Source of the DNA: Butyricicoccus_A sp963601915
Lineage (GTDB): Bacteria; Bacillota; Clostridia; Oscillospirales; Butyricicoccaceae
DNA: 64,000 nt
Reading direction: 5' to 3'
NCBI GenBank assembly: GCA_963601915.1
Contig: CAVCGL010000010.1
Coordinates: forward strand, 39,864 to 103,863
Shown here: piece by piece, positions 1-8,317 of the stretch
How the letters are laid out: the number at the start of each line of letters is the position of its first letter
How positions within the stretch are numbered: the stretch's first letter is position 1
The notes under the pieces: generated by a model
Databases searched by the model: none
What the model saw: only the letters and a program-made list of their open reading frames with translations
What the model was told of the DNA's origin: nothing
Translations under genes and position numbers: made by a program

Positions 1-189
1 CAGGTCATCCAGACCGCCTTCCTCCGTCCGAAGGAGCGGCCATATATGACGAATAACTTTTACGCCGCCGTGGAGCGGCAGATTCAGGTGGAAAAGGAGG
101 TGAAGGCCATTGTTCAGAAAGCGAAAGCAAGGGCCGCAGGCAAGACCGGCAGCCGGGAAGGTAAAGCTGACCGCCGCGGAAAAGCGTGA
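1..189 (+). CDS. PrgI family conjugation protein (3' end only)
   Basis: The reading frame is open from the first base and stops with TGA at 187-189, giving about 62 C-terminal residues. The segment with RPKERPYMTNNFYAAVERQ resembles the tail of PrgI-type membrane proteins, which precede VirB4 in Tn1549-like elements and are inner-membrane partners of that ATPase. The gene's start and membrane helices lie before the window. It overlaps the virB4 TTG start by 80 bp, which suggests translational coupling. The family call rests on the short tail and on position. Confidence 0.7.
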   Translation, partial: QVIQTAFLRPKERPYMTNNFYAAVERQIQVEKEVKAIVQKAKARAAGKTGSREGKADRRGKA

Positions 190-2608
190 GATCAGGAAGG
201 TCATCGAAACGGCCAGGGGCGACGGGAAGCCCCATTCGGCCCAGGATACCTTACCCTTCCAGCAGATGTACCCGGACGGGCTGTGCAGGCTGGACGATAC
301 GACATGGAGCCGGTGCATTGAATTTGAGGATGTGAATTACCAGCTCGCCCAGAAGGACGACCAGACCGCCATCTTTGAGGCGCTGTGCGATATGTATAAC
401 GCCCATGATTCCTCTATCGGCATGGAGTTATCCCTTGTATGCCGGAGGGTGAATAAAGCGGATTTCCGCAAAAGAATTGAGATCGCCGCCCAGGGGGACC
501 CCTTCGACGGGGTACGCGCCCTCTACACGGATATGCTCCGGGGGCAGCTCGAACACGGCAACAACGGCATGGTAAAGACAAAGTTCCTGGTGCTTACGAT
601 CGAGGCGAAGAACATCCGGGAGGCAAGGGCGAGGTTTTCCCGGATCACCCTGGACGCCCTGAACTGCTTCAAGGCAATGGGCGCCCTGGCAAAAGCCCTG
701 GACGGGAAGGAATGGCTGGCGGTGCTGCATGGCGTCCTCCACCCGGACGGGGAACGGTTCTCCTTTGAGTGGGAATGGCTGGCGCCCTCCGGCCTCCATG
801 TAAAAGATTTCATCGTGCCGTCCTCCTTCCGCTTCGGGGAGGCAAGGCGCTTCCGCATGAGCGGCCGGTTCGGGGCGGTGAGCTTTTTGCAGGTCACGGC
901 GCCGGAGCTCAATGACCGGCTCCTGGCGGACCTGCTGGATACGGACGGGACCATCTTTGTGAGCCTCCATATCCGCAGCATGGACCAGAACGAGGCGATC
1001 AAGACGGTCAAGCGCAAGATCACCGACATTGACAGCATGAAGATCGACGCCCAGAAGAAGGCGGCGCGGGAAGGGTTCGATATCGACATCATCCCCTCCG
1101 ATATCGCCACCTACGCGGGGGAGGCAAAGAACATCCTCCGGGATTTGCGGACCAGGAATGAGCGGATGTTCCTGATGACCTTCCTGGTGGTGAATATCGC
1201 GGACACGAAGCAGAAGCTGGAAAACGATATCTTCCGGGCGTCCTCCGTGGCGCAGAAGCACAACTGCCACCTGGTACGGCTGGACTTCCAGCAGGAGCAG
1301 GGACTTGTGTCTGCCCTCCCTCTTGGTGTGAACCAGATCAATATTCAGCGGGGGCTTACCACTTCCTCCGTCGCTATCTTTGTGCCCTTTATCTCCCAGG
1401 AGCTTTTCCAGGGCGGCGAGGCGCTGTACTACGGGCTGAACGCCACTTCCGGCAACATGATCCTGGCGGACAGAAAGCAGCTCAAGACGCCAAACGGCCT
1501 GATCCTGGGCACGCCGGGCAGCGGCAAGTCCTTCTCCGCAAAGCGGGAGATTTTGAACGTGTTCCTGGTGACGAAGGACGATATCATTGTCTGCGACCCG
1601 GAGGCGGAGTATTTCCCTCTGGTCCACCGCCTGGGCGGGCAGGTCATCAAGATATCCCCTACCAGCAATCAATATGTGAACCCGATGGATATGAGCCTCA
1701 ATTATTCCGAGGATGATAACCCCCTGGCCTTGAAATCCGATTTTATCCTGTCCTTCTGTGAGCTGGCGGCGGGCGGCAGGAACGGCCTGGAGCCGGTGGA
1801 GAAAACGGTGATCGACCGGGCGGTCCGTGTGGTGTACCGCCCCTACCTGGCGGACCCGAAGCCGGAAAACGTCCCCATCCTGGAGGATCTGTACGACGAG
1901 ATCAGGCGGCAGCCGGAGCCGGAGGCGCAGCGGATCGCCGCCGCCCTGGAGCTCTATGTGCATGGTTCGCTCAACGTGTTCAACCATCGGACGAATGTGG
2001 ATATCAACAACCGGCTGGTGTGCTTTGATATCAAGGAATTGGGGAAACAGCTCAAAAACCTGGGGATGTTAGTCATCCAGGACCAGGTGTGGAACCGGGT
2101 CACGGTGAACCGGGGCGAAGGGAAATCCACACGGTACTATGTGGATGAATTTCACCTTCTGCTCCGTGGCGAAGTAGGTTCCTGGAGCGTGGAGATTTGG
2201 AAACGGTTCCGAAAATGGGGCGGCATACCGACTGGTATCACCCAGAACATCAAGGACCTCCTGGCCTCTGCGGAGATCGAGAACATCTTTGAGAACAGCG
2301 ATTTTATCTATCTTCTGAACCAGGCCAGCGGCGACCGGAAGATACTCTGTGAGCGCCTGAACATCTCCACCCAGCAGGCAGCGCATATCAGTAATTCCGG
2401 CCCTGGCGAGGGATTGATCCTGTTTGGCAGCGTGATCCTGCCCTTTGTGGACCACTTCCCCCAGGACAATGAGCTGTATGGCATTATGACGACCCGGTTA
2501 TCCGACATTTCCGGGCAGAAGCAGTCACCGATGGACGCACCGGAGGAAACGGCGCGTGAATCAGAAACAGGAGGTTACGATGGAATACCTGAAAGCGACA
2601 GCATTTAA
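110..2608 (+). CDS. VirB4/TrbE-like conjugal transfer ATPase
   Basis: This 832-residue protein powers assembly and substrate movement of the type IV conjugation channel at the membrane. Walker A (GTPGSGKS) starts near residue 467 and Walker B (YYVDEFHLLL) near 676, at the usual spacing for VirB4 proteins. The N-terminal part carries the family's LPFQQMYPDG and IEFEDVNYQLAQ segments, so the TTG at 110 is accepted as the start; the next ATG would cut into this conserved region. The start overlaps prgI and the end overlaps the following antirepressor gene, consistent with one long transfer operon. The length is normal for the family. Confidence 0.95.
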   Translation: MFRKRKQGPQARPAAGKVKLTAAEKREIRKVIETARGDGKPHSAQDTLPFQQMYPDGLCRLDDTTWSRCIEFEDVNYQLAQKDDQTAIFEALCDMYNAHDSSIGMELSLVCRRVNKADFRKRIEIAAQGDPFDGVRALYTDMLRGQLEHGNNGMVKTKFLVLTIEAKNIREARARFSRITLDALNCFKAMGALAKALDGKEWLAVLHGVLHPDGERFSFEWEWLAPSGLHVKDFIVPSSFRFGEARRFRMSGRFGAVSFLQVTAPELNDRLLADLLDTDGTIFVSLHIRSMDQNEAIKTVKRKITDIDSMKIDAQKKAAREGFDIDIIPSDIATYAGEAKNILRDLRTRNERMFLMTFLVVNIADTKQKLENDIFRASSVAQKHNCHLVRLDFQQEQGLVSALPLGVNQINIQRGLTTSSVAIFVPFISQELFQGGEALYYGLNATSGNMILADRKQLKTPNGLILGTPGSGKSFSAKREILNVFLVTKDDIIVCDPEAEYFPLVHRLGGQVIKISPTSNQYVNPMDMSLNYSEDDNPLALKSDFILSFCELAAGGRNGLEPVEKTVIDRAVRVVYRPYLADPKPENVPILEDLYDEIRRQPEPEAQRIAAALELYVHGSLNVFNHRTNVDINNRLVCFDIKELGKQLKNLGMLVIQDQVWNRVTVNRGEGKSTRYYVDEFHLLLRGEVGSWSVEIWKRFRKWGGIPTGITQNIKDLLASAEIENIFENSDFIYLLNQASGDRKILCERLNISTQQAAHISNSGPGEGLILFGSVILPFVDHFPQDNELYGIMTTRLSDISGQKQSPMDAPEETARESETGGYDGIPESDSI

Positions 2609-3314
2609 GAACAGTGAGTTTGGCAGCGTCCGTATCATCGAGGATGAAGGGAGGCTGCTTTTTTGCGGGGCGGATGTGGCCTTTGCCCTGGGCTATAAGA
2701 ACGCAAGCAAGGCATTGAGCGACCACTGCAAGGGGGTAACGAAACGTTATACCCTTACGGCGGGAGGGCGGCAAAGCCTTTCCTTCATCACGGAGGGCGA
2801 CGTGTACCGCCTGATCGTCCACAGCCGCCTCCCCGGTGCGGAGCGGTTTGAAAAATGGGTGTTTGAGGAAGTGCTCCCCGCCATCCGAAGAACCGGGGGC
2901 TACATGACTTCCTCCCTCCTGGAGCAGGCGAAGGCAGACCCGGACGTCCTCCTGCGGTTCGCGGGGGAGCTCCTGGCGGAGCATGAAAAAAATGAGCGCC
3001 TTTCCCATGAGGTATCTTCCCTCCGTCCGAAAGCGGATTATTACGATACCTTTATCCATCCCGGCGACTGTACCAACCTCCGGGCCACGGCGAAGGAGCT
3101 TGGGATCGGGGAGCGGGCCTTCTGCCGGTTCCTGATGGACGCGGGATTTCTGTACCGCTGCCCGGCCGGGTACCTGCTCCCCTACGCGAAGCCCTCCAAC
3201 AAGGGGCTGTTTAAGGTAAAGGATTTTGTGGCGGAGAACGGCCACTTCGGGCAGCAGACCGTCATCACGCCCCAGGGCAAGGCGCTGCTGCGTATGCTTC
3301 TGCATGAAAACTGA
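2580..3314 (+). CDS. BRO-N/antirepressor-type phage-like protein
   Basis: The 244-residue protein has an N-terminal BRO-N domain (GADVAFALGYKNASKAL, then SFITEGDVYRLIVHS and FEKWVFEEVLPAIRRTGGYM) and a C-terminal ANT/KilAC-like half (LRATAKELGIGERAFCRFLMDAGFLYR). Such proteins bind DNA and act as antirepressors in phages and ICEs. The ATG at 2580 is preferred over the upstream GTG at 2556 because AGGAGG lies 6-8 bases before it. It overlaps the end of virB4 by 29 bp. Its target in this element is unknown. Confidence 0.85.
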   Translation: MEYLKATAFKNSEFGSVRIIEDEGRLLFCGADVAFALGYKNASKALSDHCKGVTKRYTLTAGGRQSLSFITEGDVYRLIVHSRLPGAERFEKWVFEEVLPAIRRTGGYMTSSLLEQAKADPDVLLRFAGELLAEHEKNERLSHEVSSLRPKADYYDTFIHPGDCTNLRATAKELGIGERAFCRFLMDAGFLYRCPAGYLLPYAKPSNKGLFKVKDFVAENGHFGQQTVITPQGKALLRMLLHEN

Positions 3315-3329
3315 AAGGAGATTCTGATT

Positions 3330-3845
3330 ATGAGCAAAGACAAGATTTACCGGATGGACCAGGCCCCGGAGGATACCGGGGAGGATTTTGAGGCGGCCGC
3401 TTTTACGGCGCTGTTGGAGGATATGGCGGGGAAAGCCCGTTTCCTTGCGGAAACGCTGGATATCCTGGCGGGGATTGCGGAGGATGATCCCGATTGCGGG
3501 GAGGATTTCATGTGTACCCCGGAGGACGATATGGAGACCGATATGGAGCCGGAAACGGATATCTTCCTGATCCCCGGCGGCGCCTTTCGTCTGCTGGTGG
3601 GCGACCTGTATGACCTGTACGTCCGGCACTTCTCCCTGGAGCGGAGGCTGGCGGGGGCGGCGACGGAAAAGGAGTTCCGAAAAATCCAGAAGAACGCCTC
3701 CGGGTATGAGCGGCTGGCGAAGCGCCTCTGCCGCCGGTGGGGGCTCCCGAAGGACGGGGAGGAACCCTGGGCCTATGACACGCTGGAAGAAAGCCTCCGA
3801 AAAAATATCCTGACCCCGGCGTATCCGGCGGGCAGCCATGAGTGA
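3330..3845 (+). CDS. Hypothetical ICE protein, acidic
   Basis: This is a 171-residue acidic protein with a GAAAGGAG ribosome site just before its ATG. No catalytic motif or membrane segment is visible. The middle is rich in Asp, Glu and Pro (EDDPDCGEDF, DDMETDMEPETD) and the C-terminal half is basic and helical (FRKIQKNASGYERLAKRLCRRWG). It lies 15 bp after the antirepressor gene and its last codons overlap the methyltransferase start by 8 bp, so it is translated as part of the transfer operon. No function is assigned. Confidence 0.75.
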   Translation: MSKDKIYRMDQAPEDTGEDFEAAAFTALLEDMAGKARFLAETLDILAGIAEDDPDCGEDFMCTPEDDMETDMEPETDIFLIPGGAFRLLVGDLYDLYVRHFSLERRLAGAATEKEFRKIQKNASGYERLAKRLCRRWGLPKDGEEPWAYDTLEESLRKNILTPAYPAGSHE

Positions 3846-4860
3846 GCTGACCCATGTGAGCCTGTTCTCCGGCATTGGCGGCCTGGACCTGGCGGCGGAG
3901 GCGGCCGGGTTCAGGACCGTCTGCCAGTGCGAATGGGCCGACTATCCCTATTCCGTCCTGGAAAAGCACTGGCCGGACGTGCCGAGGTTCCGGGACATTA
4001 CCACATTCAATAAGGAGGCGTTTTTTGAAAAGACAGGACTTGAAACCGTCACCGTCATCTCCGGGGGCTTCCCCTGCCAGCCCTTCTCCACCGCAGGAAG
4101 AAGGAAAGGCTTTGCGGATGAACGCTACTTATGGCCGGAGATGTGCAGAATTATTGCCGAGCTGCGGCCCCGTTGGGTGCTTGGGGAAAATGTTGCTGGC
4201 TTCATCAATATGGGGCTCGACAAAACGATCTTTGACCTGGCAAAAGCGGGATACGCTGTTCTCCCATTCGTATTTCCGGCTTGCGGCGTCGGCGCATGGC
4301 ATGAGCGCCAGCGAACTTTTATCGTCGCGGCTGATGTTTCCCACGCCCCTTGCCTCCGACAACAACACCGCCAGGGACGCGGCAAGCCTGGATGTGTACC
4401 TGTCGGACAATGGGATTTTCCGAAAAAGGAACAAAAACGGGGCGGTCTGGAGCCTCAGCCTGTCGGCGGCGGTGTTCTACCTGACGCCAGTTGCGTCGGA
4501 CGGGTTCCGCTCGACATTGAAGCCCTCAGCCTACGCCCCGGAGAAGAAGGACCGGAACTTATCCGCCCAGGTGATCTTCCAGGAGAAGCCGGAGCTGGAC
4601 ACGATGGCGCTCAACCCGGACTGGGTGGAATGGCTCATGGGATTCCCGAAGGGATGGACGGACGTATCCTCTGGCGGCGGGAGCCCGACGGGGTCCCCCG
4701 CATGACAGAGCGGATGGACGGGCGGGCCCTGCGGCTGAAAACTTTGGGGAACGCGGTCTGCCCTCCCCAGGCATACCCCATCTTCCGCTATATCTCCATG
4801 ATCGAAACGGGGGCCTGCTATGATATCTGCCCCTATGGGAAGGACGGTGAAGCAACATGA
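3838..4860 (+). CDS. DNA (cytosine-5-)-methyltransferase, apparently with two compensating frame switches
   Basis: The N-terminal 165 residues are a clear C5-methyltransferase: SAM motif SLFSGIGGLDLA (8-19), catalytic GGFPCQPFS with Cys80, ENV at 117-119 and the HERQRTFIV segment. From about 4,334 to 4,685 the best coding frame is the +2 frame. It reads MFPTPLASDNN and LNPDWVEWLMGFPKGWTD, which are typical of Dcm-like C termini, and its third positions are strongly GC-biased like the neighbours. The continuous 340-residue frame passes through the same stretch without a stop but looks unlike protein there, then returns to a typical ending (RLKTLGNAVCPPQAYPIF). The gene is therefore probably altered by two frameshifts, or the sequence has two indel errors. 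Likely role: protecting the ICE from restriction. Confidence 0.75.
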   Translation: MSELTHVSLFSGIGGLDLAAEAAGFRTVCQCEWADYPYSVLEKHWPDVPRFRDITTFNKEAFFEKTGLETVTVISGGFPCQPFSTAGRRKGFADERYLWPEMCRIIAELRPRWVLGENVAGFINMGLDKTIFDLAKAGYAVLPFVFPACGVGAWHERQRTFIVAADVSHAPCLRQQHRQGRGKPGCVPVGQWDFPKKEQKRGGLEPQPVGGGVLPDASCVGRVPLDIEALSLRPGEEGPELIRPGDLPGEAGAGHDGAQPGLGGMAHGIPEGMDGRILWRREPDGVPRMTERMDGRALRLKTLGNAVCPPQAYPIFRYISMIETGACYDICPYGKDGEAT

Positions 4861-6866
4861 AGGAAGTAAAAGCAACTGAAAAGGTCACGCAGAAAATGAC
4901 CCGTGACGGCGCGGTGTCGGAAAACCTTGCCACGGGCGAGGTGACGAATATCAGTGGGCGGGAGGCGGAAGCCGGCCTCTCCGCTGGCCGGGAGCCGGTG
5001 GATATGGCGGAGGCCGCGGCGGAGCGTGCGGCAGACGCGCATGGGCGGCGCAAGGCGAAGCAGGCGGCCAGATCGGAGGCGGAAACGGTCCGGGAAGGAT
5101 CGGCGGCCAGGGGGCGCCCTTCCTCCCGGCTGCAATTCACCGACGAGGAACGGGCTGCCCCGGATTTGCGGAAAGCGATCCGGCGGTCTGATAAGGCGGC
5201 GGATAAGCTGGACGCGGCGAAGGAGGCCATCCCCACAAGGAAGGTATTAAAAACAGAGCGCGTCTTTGATGAAGCTGCCGGGAAAGGCAGGACCCGCCTC
5301 CGCTTTGAGGAAGTGGAGAAGAAACCAAACGGCCACCTGCGGCACAATCCTCTTTCCCGTCCGGTCCAGGAGCTACGGGCCGCCGCACATGGGGAGGTCC
5401 GCAAGGCGGAGCATGAAAATGTGGGCGTGGAGGCCGGGCACAAAGGCGAGGAACTGATGGAGCGTGGAGCCGCCCATACCGCAGGACGGATTCGGGAGGG
5501 TATCCGCGAGCACCGCTTGAAGCCCTGGCGGGATGCGGCGAGGGCGGAAAAGGCCGCCATGAAAGCAAACGCCGATTTCCGCTATCAGAAAGCCCTCCAT
5601 GACGACCCGGCCCTGGCCGCCTCCAACCTGGTCTCCCGGTATTTGCAGAAGAAGCGTATCCAGAGGAATTACGCGAAGGAGGTCCGGCAGGCGGAGAAAA
5701 CGGCAAAGAATACGGCGGCCGCCACAAAGAGCGCGGCGCAGAAAGCGAAGGACGCCTTCAAGGAAACCTTTGTTTATATCAAGCACCATAGCCGGGCGGT
5801 CCTGCTCATTATCGGGATCGGCGCCTGCGTGGGCCTCCTGTTCGGTGGGATGTCCTCCTGCTCCATCCTGGGCGGCTCCGGGGTGAGCGGGGTATTTATG
5901 ACCTCCTATCTCTCCGAGGACGCAGACATGCTGGCGGCGGAGGCGGCCTACGCGGATTTGGAGGCGGAGCTTCAAGACGAGCTGGACAACTACGAATCGT
6001 ATCATCCCGACTACGATGAATACCGCTTCGATCTGGACGAGATCGGCCATGACCCCTATGTGCTGATCTCCATCCTGTCGGCCTTCCATGAGGGCGTGTT
6101 TACTATCAGCGAGGTCCAGGGCGAATTGCAGGAGCTTTTTGACCGGCAGTACACGCTCACCCAGACCGTGACCGTGGAGGTGCGCTACCGGACGGAAACG
6201 CGGATCGGCACCCGGACCGTGACAGACCCGGACACCGGGGAGACCTCCACCGAGGAATACGAGTATGAGGTAGAGGTGCCCTATGATTATTACATCTGCA
6301 CCGTGACCCTGGAGAATTTCGACCTTTCCCATCTGCCGGTTTACCTGATGGACGAGGAACAGCTTTCCCTGTATGCGGCCTACATGAGCACCCTGGGGAA
6401 CCGGCCGGACCTGTTCGGTGGCGGGGAATATCCCAACGCCTCCACCTTGCAGGAACCCACCTATTACGATATCCCCCCGGAGGCCCTGGAGGATGAAACC
6501 TTTGCGGCCATGATCGCCGAAGCGGAGAAATTCTTAGGTTATCCGTATGTGTGGGGCGGATCGTCCCCTTCCACTTCCTTTGACTGTTCCGGGTTCGTGT
6601 CCTGGGTCATCAATCATTCGGGATGGAACGTGGGCCGCCTGGGAGCCCAGGGGCTTTACAACATCTGCACCCCGGTATCCAGTTCCCAGGCGAAGCCCGG
6701 CGACCTGATTTTCTTTGTAGGGACCTACGACACGGCGGGCGTCTCCCATGTGGGTATCTATGTGGGCGGCGGAATGATGATCCACTGTGGATCGCCGATT
6801 TCCTACACAAGTATCAATACAAGTTACTGGCAGGCTCATTACTTTAGTTTTGGCCGTTTACCATGA
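4857..6866 (+). CDS. CD1108-type NlpC/P60 peptidoglycan hydrolase of the transfer apparatus
   Basis: The 669-residue protein has a charged, Ala/Lys/Arg-rich N-terminal part (about 1-310), one membrane helix (about 314-332), an acidic extracellular linker, and a C-terminal NlpC/P60 (C40) peptidase domain. In that domain Cys580 (FDCSGFVSW), His631 (SHVGIYVG) and His643 (MMIHCG) form the expected catalytic set. It probably opens the cell wall locally for the conjugation channel, the role of Orf14/VirB1-like enzymes. The ATG overlaps the methyltransferase stop (ATGA), showing tight coupling. Confidence 0.9.
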   Translation: MKEVKATEKVTQKMTRDGAVSENLATGEVTNISGREAEAGLSAGREPVDMAEAAAERAADAHGRRKAKQAARSEAETVREGSAARGRPSSRLQFTDEERAAPDLRKAIRRSDKAADKLDAAKEAIPTRKVLKTERVFDEAAGKGRTRLRFEEVEKKPNGHLRHNPLSRPVQELRAAAHGEVRKAEHENVGVEAGHKGEELMERGAAHTAGRIREGIREHRLKPWRDAARAEKAAMKANADFRYQKALHDDPALAASNLVSRYLQKKRIQRNYAKEVRQAEKTAKNTAAATKSAAQKAKDAFKETFVYIKHHSRAVLLIIGIGACVGLLFGGMSSCSILGGSGVSGVFMTSYLSEDADMLAAEAAYADLEAELQDELDNYESYHPDYDEYRFDLDEIGHDPYVLISILSAFHEGVFTISEVQGELQELFDRQYTLTQTVTVEVRYRTETRIGTRTVTDPDTGETSTEEYEYEVEVPYDYYICTVTLENFDLSHLPVYLMDEEQLSLYAAYMSTLGNRPDLFGGGEYPNASTLQEPTYYDIPPEALEDETFAAMIAEAEKFLGYPYVWGGSSPSTSFDCSGFVSWVINHSGWNVGRLGAQGLYNICTPVSSSQAKPGDLIFFVGTYDTAGVSHVGIYVGGGMMIHCGSPISYTSINTSYWQAHYFSFGRLP

Positions 6867-6909
6867 GGGAGCGGCAGCACATTTATAACCGGAAAGGAGT
6901 TTTTAGCAC

Positions 6910-7185
6910 ATGGCAACTGTTGAAAAAATCCGCAATGATATTGCGAAAACGAAGGACAAGATCGCCGAGCAGCAGAAAAAGCTGCGAGCATTGGAGGCGC
7001 AGCTCGCGGAGGAAGAAAACCTGGAGATCGTCCGCATGGTAAAGGCCGTGAAGATGGATAACCGGGAGCTGACCGCCTTCCTGAAGGCCTACGCAAGCGG
7101 CCTTATCACGCTGCCGGAGGATATGCTGGCGGAGGCCGGCGGCGCGGACAACAACGAAACGGAGGAACAGGAATATGAGGAATAA
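6910..7185 (+). CDS. DUF4315 family small coiled-coil protein
   Basis: This 91-residue protein begins with a long coiled-coil stretch (IAKTKDKIAEQQKKLRALEAQL) followed by VRMVKAVKMDNRELTAFLKAY, the pattern of DUF4315 proteins found next to DUF4366 genes in Tn1549-like elements. An AAAGGAG site precedes the ATG. It overlaps the next gene by 11 bp. The family has no established function; the context says it belongs to the conjugation module. Confidence 0.85.
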   Translation: MATVEKIRNDIAKTKDKIAEQQKKLRALEAQLAEEENLEIVRMVKAVKMDNRELTAFLKAYASGLITLPEDMLAEAGGADNNETEEQEYEE

Positions 7186-8317
7186 GATGCTTTCGCGGCT
7201 CATGGCCGCATTTCTGGCGGCGGCGCTGTGCGTCCCCGCTTTTTCCATCCCCGCCCTTGCCTATGGCGGCGGGGACAGTGAGGACCAGACCGTGGAGGTC
7301 ACGGGCGGACTGGAACCGGAGGAAACCGCTTCGGAGGATACGAACGAGGCAGAGGGTGACACCTCTTTGACAGATGGGGATATCGCTTCCCTGCTGTCTG
7401 CCCTGTCCGGCTTCCAGGTGAGCGTGACGGAGGACGGTATCCAGGTCAGCGGCGGTGAGGATGGGACCGGAAAGACCGGGACTGTGACGACGAATGGCGG
7501 GAACCTGAACGTCCGCACCGGGGCGGGGCTTGACAATGACGCCTTCACACAATTACCCAACGGGGCCACCGTGGAGGTCATCGGGGAGGATGGAGACTGG
7601 ATTCAGATACTCCTGCCGGAGCGCGTGGGCTATGTCCATTCGGACTACCTGACCGTTTCTGACGGCGGATCGGAGGCTGGCGGGGACAGCTTCTCCCTCT
7701 CTTTGGGTGAGGACGAGATCGCCTCCCTGCTGGAGCTGTTCACGGGCGGGACGGGTTCTGCCCTGACCCCGGACGGGAACCTGACGCTCCTTGACGATAT
7801 CGGCAGCACAACCGCCTCCGGCAAGCAGTTCATCACCGTGGAGACCAAAAACGGGAATGTCTTTTACCTTATCATCGACCGGGACGACGAGGGCGAGGAA
7901 ACGGTACACTTTCTGAACCAGGTGGATGAAGCCGACCTCCTGGCGCTCATGGATGAAGAAGGGACGGCGGAGGCGGCCATCGTCTGCACCTGTACGGAGA
8001 AATGCGCGGCGGGATCCGTCAACACTTCCTGCCCGGTCTGCGCCTCCAACATGACGGAGTGTACGGGCAAGGAGGCCGCCGCCGAGGAAATGGAGCCCAC
8101 CGGCGAGCCGGAGGAAACCGCGGAGGAAACAAAGGGCGGCATGGGCGCGCTCCTGGCGGTGCTCCTGCTTTTGGGAGCCGGGGGCGGCGCGGCGGCCTAT
8201 TTCCTGGTGCTGAAACCGAAGCAGGGGAAGAAGGTGCCCTCTGACCTGGACGATCTGGATTTGGAGGACGAGGAAGAATTTCTGAATGAAGATGAAGAAA
8301 CGGAGGAAACCGAATGA
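7175..8317 (+). CDS. DUF4366 (CD1107-type) exported SH3 protein of the transfer module
   Basis: The 380-residue protein starts with a signal peptide (MLSRLMAAFLAAALCVPAFS). It carries a bacterial SH3 domain (GGNLNVRTGAGLDNDAF to GYVHSDYLTV, about residues 110-165), a Cys-rich patch (CTCTEKCAAG, CPVCASNM) and a C-terminal membrane helix (GALLAVLLLLGAGGGAAAYF) followed by an acidic tail. This arrangement fits the DUF4366 family of mobile-element proteins. SH3 domains of this kind often bind cell wall, so a surface role during mating is likely but inferred. It overlaps topB by 4 bp (ATGA). Confidence 0.85.
   Translation: MRNKMLSRLMAAFLAAALCVPAFSIPALAYGGGDSEDQTVEVTGGLEPEETASEDTNEAEGDTSLTDGDIASLLSALSGFQVSVTEDGIQVSGGEDGTGKTGTVTTNGGNLNVRTGAGLDNDAFTQLPNGATVEVIGEDGDWIQILLPERVGYVHSDYLTVSDGGSEAGGDSFSLSLGEDEIASLLELFTGGTGSALTPDGNLTLLDDIGSTTASGKQFITVETKNGNVFYLIIDRDDEGEETVHFLNQVDEADLLALMDEEGTAEAAIVCTCTEKCAAGSVNTSCPVCASNMTECTGKEAAAEEMEPTGEPEETAEETKGGMGALLAVLLLLGAGGGAAAYFLVLKPKQGKKVPSDLDDLDLEDEEEFLNEDEETEETE

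Noticed and set aside
428..1987. Long antisense frame opposite virB4
   Set aside because: The plus-strand virB4 has both Walker motifs and operon overlaps; the antisense product has no protein-like features.
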